Position numbers and translations under genes: made by a program. A DNA stretch of 5,610 nt from Nocardioides sp. Its GTDB lineage: Bacteria; Actinomycetota; Actinomycetes; Propionibacteriales; Nocardioidaceae. Position 1 is the stretch's first letter; each line of letters begins with the position of its first letter. Location of the stretch: positions 1 to 5,610 of the forward strand of contig JAHEXO010000180.1 of assembly GCA_023252065.1 (NCBI GenBank), given 5' to 3'. This document shows positions 1-5,098 of the stretch, in pieces. A model generated the notes under the pieces. It saw nothing but the letters and a program-made list of their open reading frames with translations. It did not search any database and was not told the DNA's origin.

Positions 1-571
1 CGGCGAGGGTGACCGGCAGGCCGGAGCCCTGGAGCTCTTGGGCGATCTGCAGCCCGCTGGCCGAAGCGCCTACGACCAGCACCCCTCCTGGTGGTAGCTG
101 GTCGGGGTTGCGGTACTGCAGGGCGGTGATCGACTTCAGTCCCGGCAGCCGCCGGGCGACGGCGGGGACGTACCCCCGGGTCATCCCCGCCGCCAGCACG
201 AGGGTGCGCGCGTCCCAGCGGCCGTGGTCGGTGTCCACCTCGAATCCGACACCACCGGGGCGAACCCCGGTGACCGTCGTCCCGGTGACCACCGGGACCG
301 CGGACGCCGCGGCGTACCCGGTGACGAGATCGGCGACCCCGGCAGCAGCGAGGTACCCATCGGGGTCGTCGCCCTCGTAGCTCCAGCCTGGGAGGCGGGT
401 CATCCAGTTCGGGGTGAGCAGGTGCAGCGAGTCCCATCGCTGCGTCCGCCACGAGTTCGCCACCTCGCCACGCTCGAGGACCACGTGGTCGATCGAGCGT
501 GCGGAGAGGTGACGACTCATCGCGAGACCGCAGTGTCCGGCCCCGACCACGACTGCGGTGACGCTCGGCAT
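1..571 (-). CDS. Flavin-dependent monooxygenase-like NAD(P)/FAD oxidoreductase, C-terminus outside window
   Basis: This is the N-terminal 190 residues of a two-dinucleotide-binding-domain flavoprotein of the FMO/CzcO-like group. The family uses FAD and NAD(P)H to oxygenate or oxidise small substrates in the cytoplasm. Seen directly: a first Rossmann motif GAGHCG at residues 10-15 for FAD; the segment WRTQRWDSLHLLTPNWM, typical of this group; an LVLAAGM strand; then YRNPDQLP and a second Rossmann motif GASASG at residues 168-173 for NAD(P)H. The second motif has Ser where the classical GxGxxG has Gly, and the FMO fingerprint before it has no His (ITALQY where relatives have HSxxY). The reading frame continues past base 1. 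Start: ATG at 571-569, whose A is also the last base of the stop of the upstream OsmC gene (TGATG), so the two are probably translationally coupled. The substrate cannot be told from this part. Confidence 0.88.
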   Translation of the reverse strand, partial: MPSVTAVVVGAGHCGLAMSRHLSARSIDHVVLERGEVANSWRTQRWDSLHLLTPNWMTRLPGWSYEGDDPDGYLAAAGVADLVTGYAAASAVPVVTGTTVTGVRPGGVGFEVDTDHGRWDARTLVLAAGMTRGYVPAVARRLPGLKSITALQYRNPDQLPPGGVLVVGASASGLQIAQELQGSGLPVTLA

Positions 572-1131
572 CAGACCACGGTGACGGTGACGTCGGTCGG
601 GTTCGTCACGATGTCGAAGACGGCGGACCTCTTCTGGGACTGCGCCACCAGTGCGCGGATGTCCTCCTCGGACGCGTCGGCATCGATCTCGTAGTCGACC
701 TTGACCCCGCTGAAGCCGTTGCGGACCTCTGGGTCGGCGCCGAGGATGCCGTGCAGGTCCATGTCGGCCGACACGGTGGCCTTGACCGAGCGCAGCTGGA
801 TCTGCCGCTGCTGGGCGACCGCGGCGACACCGGCAGTGAGGCAGCCGCCGAGACCGACCAGGACGTACTCGACCGGGGTGGCCCCCAGGTCCTGGGACGC
901 GAACTGCAGCGGGTGGTCGGTGTCGAAGGTGAACGACTCGTGGTGTACCTGCTCGTCCGAGAAGCCGTAGAAGCCCTCGACCTCGGATCGGCTGTGGGTG
1001 CCGTTCTGCCAGGTGACCGACGAGCGCCACTGGAACTGGGCGATCTCGGGGTTCTCCGTGATCGCGGCTCGGGCGCCGAGCAGTGCGTCGACATCGACGC
1101 CGTTGTCGATCGGTGCGGTCGTGATGGTCAT
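571..1131 (-). CDS. OsmC-family protein with only one of the two family cysteines
   Basis: A 186-residue protein of the OsmC/Ohr superfamily, whose members reduce organic hydroperoxides with a pair of cysteines in the cytoplasm. Seen directly: the core segment TPVEYVLVGLGGCLTAG carries the first conserved Cys (about residue 97). Further on come the SVKATVSADMDLHGILG strand, then KRSAVFDIVTNPTDVTV at the C-terminus. Classical members have the second Cys at the position of Ser169 in KRSAVF, so the usual disulfide-forming pair is incomplete; this variant may be a distinct subfamily rather than a defect. I chose the ATG at 1131 because GGAG lies 5 nt upstream and the N-terminus MTITTAP looks natural. 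An in-frame ATG at 1185 would add 18 residues with low-complexity composition and no better ribosome site. It is the first gene of an operon with the flavoprotein that follows. Peroxidase activity is uncertain. Confidence 0.9.
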   Translation of the reverse strand: MTITTAPIDNGVDVDALLGARAAITENPEIAQFQWRSSVTWQNGTHSRSEVEGFYGFSDEQVHHESFTFDTDHPLQFASQDLGATPVEYVLVGLGGCLTAGVAAVAQQRQIQLRSVKATVSADMDLHGILGADPEVRNGFSGVKVDYEIDADASEEDIRALVAQSQKRSAVFDIVTNPTDVTVTVV

Positions 1132-1269
1132 GGTCTCTCCGTCCTCGGCCGGTGGCCGATGTGGTGCGCGTGATGAGGCGTTCACGTTCGCCCGGACGGC
1201 ACCGTCGTCGCATCCGGAGACCCCCCTAGTCCTGACCTGCCTCGGGGCTGGGCGGCATAGACTCCGTCC
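1132..1269. other. Divergent intergenic region between the OsmC operon and the LAL regulator
   Basis: These 138 bases must hold the promoters of two divergent units. Toward the regulator a -10-like TAGACT is visible. Toward OsmC I find no convincing -35/-10 pair, only the GGAG ribosome site and the inverted repeat next to it. No small reading frame with a credible start was recognised. Confidence 0.6.
1145..1159. repeat. Inverted repeat in the OsmC leader
   Basis: TCGGCC (1145-1150) and GGCCGA (1154-1159) form a perfect 6-bp inverted repeat around GGT. It lies 13 bases upstream of the OsmC start codon, directly before its GGAG ribosome-binding site. It could be a DNA operator or, in the transcript, a small hairpin with a three-base loop. 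GC-rich palindromes arise often by chance in such DNA, so function is unproven. Confidence 0.35.
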
Positions 1270-1270
1270 G
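1258..1270 (+). promoter_or_regulatory. -10-like hexamer for a leaderless LAL transcript
   Basis: TAGACT (1258-1263) matches the actinobacterial TAnnnT -10 consensus and ends 6 nt before the GTG at 1270, the spacing expected if transcription starts on the first base of the start codon. No Shine-Dalgarno site fits in the six bases between. The -35 is weak: CTGACC at 1232-1237 is nearest, 20 nt upstream, longer than usual. The TAG of this hexamer is also the in-frame stop that rules out an earlier start. Confidence 0.5.
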
Positions 1271-4011
1271 TGCTGCTGGGGAGGGACTCAGAGCGCGGGG
1301 CCGTCAGCCGTCTGGTCGCGACGGCCAGGCTGGGAGCCGGCGGCACCCTCGTGATCATGGGCGAGCCGGGCGTGGGGAAGACCGCGTTGCTCGAGGACAC
1401 CCTCGCCTCCATCGGCGAGATGCACGTGCTCCGGGCCACCGGCCTGGAGGCCGAGCGCCACATCCCCTTCGCCGGGCTGCTGCAGCTGCTGCGTCCGGCC
1501 CTGCCGCTTCTCGAGGGCCTGTCCACCCCGCAGGCGGCGGCGCTGTCCGGCGCCCTGGCGCTCACGGACGCAGCCGCGGAGAGCGGCGACCGGTTCGTCA
1601 TCGGCGCAGCCGTGCTCAGCCTGCTCTCCGAGTACGCCGAGCATGGGCCGGTCGCCGTCGTCGTCGACGACCTGCACCTCCTCGACCTGCCCTCGGCCGA
1701 GGCGATCGTCTTCGCCGCCCGACGGCTGGCAGCCGACCCGGCCGTGGTGCTGCTCGCGGTTCGCTCCTTCGAGGCGGACCGACTCGTGGCGGGTCTCCCA
1801 GTGGTGCACCTGTCCGGGCTCGACGACGACGTGGCCGCCGCACTCGTGACCCAGCAGGCGGGAGGGCCTCTTGCTGCAGGGCGCCTCGCGCCGCTGCTCG
1901 CGCTCGCGGAGGGCAACCCGCTGGCGCTGCTGGAGCTCGCCGGCGACGATCTCGATGCTCTTGCTACCGATCCGTCCGAGCTGCCCGCACGGGTACCGGA
2001 CACCGTCACCGAGGCGTTCGCCCGTCGCCTCGACCGGCTGGACGCGGCGTGCCGCACCGCGCTCCTCATAGCGGCGGTGTGCGGGGGTGACCCCCATGTG
2101 ACGGGCGCCGCCTGCTCGAACCAGGGCGTCGACGTCGAGGCCCTGGCCGAGGCGGAGGACGCGGGCCTGGTCTCGGTCTCCTCCGGAAGGATCACGTTCC
2201 GCCACCCGTTGGTGCGGGCTGCTGTCTACTCCCGAGCAGGAGCCCGCGAACGCAGGGCCGCGCACCGGGCCGTGGCCGACGTCCTGGCCGAAGACGACAC
2301 CGACCGCCGCGCCTGGCACCTCGCGGAGGCGATGTGGCAGCCGAACGCGGAGGTCTCCGACCTGCTCGCAGCGTCGGCGGAACGCGCGCAGGCTCGTTGG
2401 GCGTACTCCGTGGCGTCCGGAGGGTTCGAACGCGCCGCCCGCCTCACCCCTGACCGGGAGCTCCGTGCCGGCCGACTGCTGCGGGCGGCAGAGTCGGCCT
2501 GGTCCGCCGGGCTGACGGAGCGGGCGCTCGGACTGCTCGAGGCCCACCGGCGGGAGCGTCCAGGAGACCTCGGACGCATGCGGGAGCTCGCCCTGCGAGG
2601 GGCGATCGCGGTCCGCAGCGGTCGCGTGCGGGACGCACGGGAGATGCTGATGGCGGCTGCCGACCTGGCCACTGACCCGAACGAGGAGACCGTCATCCTC
2701 GCCGACGCCGTGAGTGCCAACTTCTACCTCGCCGAGGCCGGAGCCGCTGTGTCGCTGGAGCGGCGGCTCGTCGCGTTGGCGCCGAGTGTCACCGACAGCC
2801 GCGCTCGGGCACTCGGCCGGATCGCCACGGGCGTGGCGCGCATCCTCGTGGGGCACCCGGGCGGTGCCGACGACCTCCGGGCGGCGGTTCCGCTGCTCGA
2901 GGCGACCCCCGTCCTGTACGAGGACCCACTGCGCGTGTCGCTGGTGATGGAGGTGCCGCTGTTCCTACGCGACGGCTCGGGTGGTGGTCCAGACGTCCGG
3001 GAGCTCGTCGAGCAGATCCGCGACCGAGCGGGCATCGGAGCGATGCCCGCCGTGCTGTGGCACCTGGCACGCGAGCAGGCCACCACCTCGGCGTGGACGG
3101 AGGCGGAGGCCAACTACACAGCGGTCGTGCGCCTGGCAGAGGAGTTGGGACAGACCACGGAGCAGGTGATGGCGCTGGCAGGGCTCTGCTGGCTGGAGTC
3201 ACGGCAGGGACGCCCGGAGGCGTGTCGAGGGCACGTGGACGAGGTCCTCGGCAATCCCGCCACCACCCACCTGCACATGGCGGAGGCCTGGGTCCGCTAC
3301 GCCCTCGGAGACCTGGAGCTGTCCCTGGGCGAGCCGGCCAGGGCGGTGAGCACGCTCCGAGAGCTCGTCTCGATGCTCGAGGTGCATGAGCTGGCCGACG
3401 CCGACCTGGTTCCGGCGGCGGAGCTCGTGGACGGACTGCTGCGACTCGGGGAGGTGGGCGAGGCACGGGCTGTGGCCTCGTCGTACGAACGCGCGGCCCG
3501 CGAGAAGGGGCAGCCCTGGTCGCTGGCCCGCGCGGAGCGCGCCCGCGGGCTGCTGGCGGACGACGTTTCCGCCCCGGCGTGCTTCGACGCTGCGCTCGAG
3601 GCGCACGCGGCCACGGTGGACCGTTTCGAGCTGGCCCGCACCCGCCTGGCCTACGGGGAGCGGCTGCGTCGCGCCGCGATGCGCCGGCGTGCGCGCGAGC
3701 AGCTCCGGGCAGCCCTCGACGACTTCGAGGACCTCGGGGCCGCACGCTGGGCCGAGCGGACCGCGGCGGAGCTGGCGGCGACGGGGGAGACCGTGCTCCG
3801 GCGCGGCGCCGACCCACGTAGCTCACTCACCCCGCAGGAGCTCCAGGTCAGCCTGCTGCTCGTCGAGGGCCGCACGACCCGCGAGGCCGCCGCGGCGCTG
3901 TTCCTCAGTCCGAAGACGGTCGAGTACCACCTGCGCAAGGTGTACACGAAGCTCGGCATCGGTTCGCGCTCGGAGCTCGCCCAGCTCCTGCACCCGCCGG
4001 TCGGCTCCTAG
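1270..4011 (+). CDS. LAL-type LuxR-family transcriptional regulator with N-terminal AAA ATPase domain
   Basis: A 913-residue large ATP-binding regulator of the LuxR family (MalT-like architecture). These proteins bind ATP and an effector, then activate transcription through a C-terminal helix-turn-helix. Seen directly: N-terminal LLGRDSE entry strand; Walker A GEPGVGKT at 31-38; Walker B VAVVVDDLHLLD at 128-139; EGNPLALLEL at 214-223; RHPLVRAAVY at 311-320, common in this class; a long Ala/Leu/Glu-rich helical middle of roughly 330-840 resembling TPR-type repeats; and a GerE DNA-binding domain from LTPQE at 853, with recognition segment SPKTVEYHLRKVYTKLGI at 880-897. Length is typical for the class. 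Start: GTG at 1270 is the first possible codon after an in-frame TAG at 1258, and it is probably leaderless. It is transcribed away from the OsmC operon and toward the hydrolase gene 49 bases downstream. The effector and targets are unknown; control of the adjacent operons is inferred only from position. Confidence 0.93.
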   Translation: MLLGRDSERGAVSRLVATARLGAGGTLVIMGEPGVGKTALLEDTLASIGEMHVLRATGLEAERHIPFAGLLQLLRPALPLLEGLSTPQAAALSGALALTDAAAESGDRFVIGAAVLSLLSEYAEHGPVAVVVDDLHLLDLPSAEAIVFAARRLAADPAVVLLAVRSFEADRLVAGLPVVHLSGLDDDVAAALVTQQAGGPLAAGRLAPLLALAEGNPLALLELAGDDLDALATDPSELPARVPDTVTEAFARRLDRLDAACRTALLIAAVCGGDPHVTGAACSNQGVDVEALAEAEDAGLVSVSSGRITFRHPLVRAAVYSRAGARERRAAHRAVADVLAEDDTDRRAWHLAEAMWQPNAEVSDLLAASAERAQARWAYSVASGGFERAARLTPDRELRAGRLLRAAESAWSAGLTERALGLLEAHRRERPGDLGRMRELALRGAIAVRSGRVRDAREMLMAAADLATDPNEETVILADAVSANFYLAEAGAAVSLERRLVALAPSVTDSRARALGRIATGVARILVGHPGGADDLRAAVPLLEATPVLYEDPLRVSLVMEVPLFLRDGSGGGPDVRELVEQIRDRAGIGAMPAVLWHLAREQATTSAWTEAEANYTAVVRLAEELGQTTEQVMALAGLCWLESRQGRPEACRGHVDEVLGNPATTHLHMAEAWVRYALGDLELSLGEPARAVSTLRELVSMLEVHELADADLVPAAELVDGLLRLGEVGEARAVASSYERAAREKGQPWSLARAERARGLLADDVSAPACFDAALEAHAATVDRFELARTRLAYGERLRRAAMRRRAREQLRAALDDFEDLGAARWAERTAAELAATGETVLRRGADPRSSLTPQELQVSLLLVEGRTTREAAAALFLSPKTVEYHLRKVYTKLGIGSRSELAQLLHPPVGS

Positions 4012-4012
4012 G

Positions 4013-4044
4013 GCGTCCCCATCCGGCGCGGGGAGGGCGGACGC
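4013..4044 (+). other. Possible hairpin between the LAL gene and the hydrolase
   Basis: GCGTCC (4013-4018) is the exact reverse complement of GGACGC (4039-4044). Inside it, TCCCC (4016-4020) can instead pair with GGGGA (4030-4034) around a 9-base loop. The first arm starts two bases after the LAL stop. There is no T-run after it, so a classical terminator is not supported. It could be a weak terminator, a processing site or chance pairing in GC-rich DNA. Confidence 0.3.
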
Positions 4045-4048
4045 GTGG

Positions 4049-4061
4049 CATGCTCGGCCGA
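4049..4061 (+). promoter_or_regulatory. Candidate -10 hexamer for a leaderless hydrolase transcript
   Basis: CATGCT (4049-4054) keeps the A at position 2 and T at position 6 of the TAnnnT consensus and ends 6 nt before the ATG at 4061, the same geometry as at the LAL gene. No Shine-Dalgarno sequence lies at a usable distance and no clear -35 is seen. The hydrolase may therefore have its own leaderless start rather than depend on read-through. Confidence 0.35.
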
Positions 4062-4999
4062 TGAGCGACTACCTCGACACGACGGGACGACCCGACCGCA
4101 TCTCTGGCGGTGTGCAGATGATCCCGGTGTCGACGCCGTCGGGGGAGTTCCGGGTCTGGACCAAGCGGATCGGCAACAACCCCGATCTCAAGGTGCTGCT
4201 GCTGCACGGAGGCCCGGGCTGCACCCACGAGTACTGGGAGCCGTGCGACTCGTTCCTGCCCGCCGCCGGCGTGGAGTACTACTACTACGACCAGCTCGGC
4301 TCGCACTACAGCGACCAGCCCGACGACCCGTCGTTGTGGACGATCGACCGGTTCGTCGACGAGGTCGAGCAGGTGCGGGTGGCCCTCGGCCTCGACGCGA
4401 GCAACCTCGTGGTGGTCGGGCAGTCATGGGGAGGCGTCCTGGCGATGGAGTACGCGCTCGCGCACCAGGAGCACCTGAAGGGCCTGGTGATCTCCAACAT
4501 GATGGCCAGCGGGGCTGCGTACAACGCCTACGCCGAGAACGTGCTGATGCCGACCATGGACCAGGAGGCGCTGGCCGAGATCAAGCGCCTGGAGGCGGCG
4601 GGGGAGACCGACGACCCGTCGTACGAGGCGCTGCTGTTCGAGCACCACTACCGCCACCACGTGTGCCGGATGCCGATCTCGGCGTGGCCCGACCCGGTCG
4701 TGCGCGCCCTGGCGCACATCAACCCCGACATCTACGTGCCGATGCAGGGGCCGAGCGAGCTCGGGCTCAGCGGCGTCCTGCTGGACTGGGACCGCACCGC
4801 CGACCTGCACCGGATCGAGGTGCCCACGCTGGTGATGGGTGCCGAGCACGACACCATGGACCCCGACCACCTGCGCTGGATGGCCGAGCAGCTGCCGCGC
4901 GGGCGTTACCACCACTCGCCTCAGGGCAGCCACCTCGCGATCGTCGACGACCAGGAGACGTGGTTCGCGGGCCTCCTCGAGTTCCTGCGCAGCCTTTGA
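4061..4999 (+). CDS. Proline iminopeptidase-type alpha/beta hydrolase (family S33)
   Basis: A 312-residue cytoplasmic hydrolase of the prolyl aminopeptidase group, which removes N-terminal proline (and sometimes other residues) from short peptides. Seen directly: the oxyanion motif HGGPG at 49-53; the family segment YYDQLGS near 75-81; the nucleophile elbow GQSWGG with Ser122; the cap-domain stretch YVPMQGPSELGLSGVLLDWD, which resembles archaeal tricorn-interacting factor F1 and Lactobacillus PepI; the acid Asp264 in GAEHDTMDP; and catalytic His291 in GSHLAIVDD. The triad is complete and length matches the 290-315 residues usual for this branch. Start: ATG at 4061 gives MSDYLDTTG and is preceded by a -10-like hexamer. 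The frame stays open far upstream through the LAL gene, but that part is Arg/Pro-rich shadow sequence. No signal peptide is present. Neighbouring genes do not reveal a substrate, and related S33 enzymes can act on other amides or esters. Confidence 0.9.
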   Translation: MSDYLDTTGRPDRISGGVQMIPVSTPSGEFRVWTKRIGNNPDLKVLLLHGGPGCTHEYWEPCDSFLPAAGVEYYYYDQLGSHYSDQPDDPSLWTIDRFVDEVEQVRVALGLDASNLVVVGQSWGGVLAMEYALAHQEHLKGLVISNMMASGAAYNAYAENVLMPTMDQEALAEIKRLEAAGETDDPSYEALLFEHHYRHHVCRMPISAWPDPVVRALAHINPDIYVPMQGPSELGLSGVLLDWDRTADLHRIEVPTLVMGAEHDTMDPDHLRWMAEQLPRGRYHHSPQGSHLAIVDDQETWFAGLLEFLRSL

Positions 5000-5004
5000 G
5001 CGCC

Positions 5005-5010
5005 TAGACT
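5005..5010 (+). promoter_or_regulatory. -10-like hexamer upstream of the ABC-F leader
   Basis: TAGACT, identical to the hexamer before the LAL gene, begins six bases after the hydrolase stop codon. A start about 6-7 nt downstream would fall near A5017, giving a leader of about 80 bases. The best-spaced -35 candidate, TTCCTG at 4982-4987 with a 17-base spacer, is a poor match. The AT-rich element expected of a WhiB7-dependent promoter is absent. Confidence 0.4.
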
Positions 5011-5019
5011 GGTCGCATC

Positions 5020-5037
5020 ATGTGGATCGCACGCTGA
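5020..5037 (+). CDS. Possible five-codon leader peptide (MWIAR) upstream of the ABC-F gene
   Basis: ATG at 5020 opens a frame reading MWIAR and stopping at TGA 5035-5037. It would lie within a few bases of the inferred transcription start, so it could be translated as a leaderless or near-leaderless message. It is out of frame with the ABC-F gene and ends 3 bases before a perfect hairpin. Leader peptides that sense ribosome-targeting drugs are known upstream of resistance ABC-F genes. A frame this short also occurs easily by chance, so translation needs proof. Confidence 0.3.
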   Translation: MWIAR

Positions 5038-5040
5038 CCT

Positions 5041-5071
5041 GACTCGCGCCCGCGGCACCGCCCGGCGAGTC
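5041..5071 (+). promoter_or_regulatory. Leader hairpin 1 of the ABC-F transcript
   Basis: GACTCGC (5041-5047) and GCGAGTC (5065-5071) are perfect 7-bp complements around a 17-base GC-rich interior, which can form a short inner stem (GCG 5052-5054 with CGC 5059-5061). It starts three bases after the possible leader-peptide stop. A ribosome at that stop would cover the 5' arm. No T-run follows, so it is not a classical terminator. Confidence 0.45.
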
Positions 5072-5073
5072 TC

Positions 5074-5091
5074 CCTCCGCAGCAGCGAAGG
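5074..5091 (+). promoter_or_regulatory. Leader hairpin 2, pairing with the ABC-F ribosome-binding site
   Basis: CCCTCCGC (5073-5080) faces GCGAAGG (5085-5091) across the loop AGCA. Six pairs form with one C/A mismatch: 5074-5076 with 5089-5091 and 5078-5080 with 5085-5087. The 3' arm contains GAAGG (5087-5091), the only Shine-Dalgarno-like sequence before the ATG at 5099 (7-base spacer). The fold would hide the ribosome site and lower translation unless opened. Confidence 0.4.
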
Positions 5092-5098
5092 CTCCGCC

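Noticed and set aside
1132..1185. 18-residue N-terminal extension of OsmC from the ATG at 1185
   Set aside because: The internal ATG at 1131 has a good GGAG ribosome site at 5 nt, and the extension has low-complexity composition without family similarity.
1288..2856. 522-residue minus-strand open frame opposite the LAL gene
   Set aside because: It is antisense to a clearly recognised protein and has no family motifs. Long antisense frames are expected in DNA with strong G/C third positions.
2789..3826. 345-residue minus-strand open frame
   Set aside because: The product is extremely Arg/Pro/Ala-rich low-complexity sequence, typical of a shadow frame, and it overlaps the LAL coding region completely.
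3386..4060. Upstream extension of the hydrolase frame into the LAL gene
   Set aside because: The extension is Arg/Ser/Pro-rich with no domain similarity. The family alignment begins near ATG 4061, which also has suitable -10 spacing.
4996..5001. TTGAGC as a -35 box for the ABC-F promoter
   Set aside because: It ends only 3 bases before the -10-like TAGACT, far too close to act as its -35, and it overlaps the hydrolase stop codon.
4045..5007. 320-residue plus-strand frame overlapping the hydrolase
   Set aside because: It is Arg/Gly/Pro-rich and out of frame with the hydrolase, whose catalytic motifs are intact.
4980..5010. WhiB7-type promoter for the ABC-F gene
   Set aside because: The short AT-rich element expected just upstream of the -35 in WhiB7-dependent promoters is missing, and the -35 is poor.
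5041..5091. Intrinsic transcription terminator in the ABC-F leader
   Set aside because: Two hairpins are visible, but neither is followed by a T-rich run, so the evidence favours translational control if the structure has a function.
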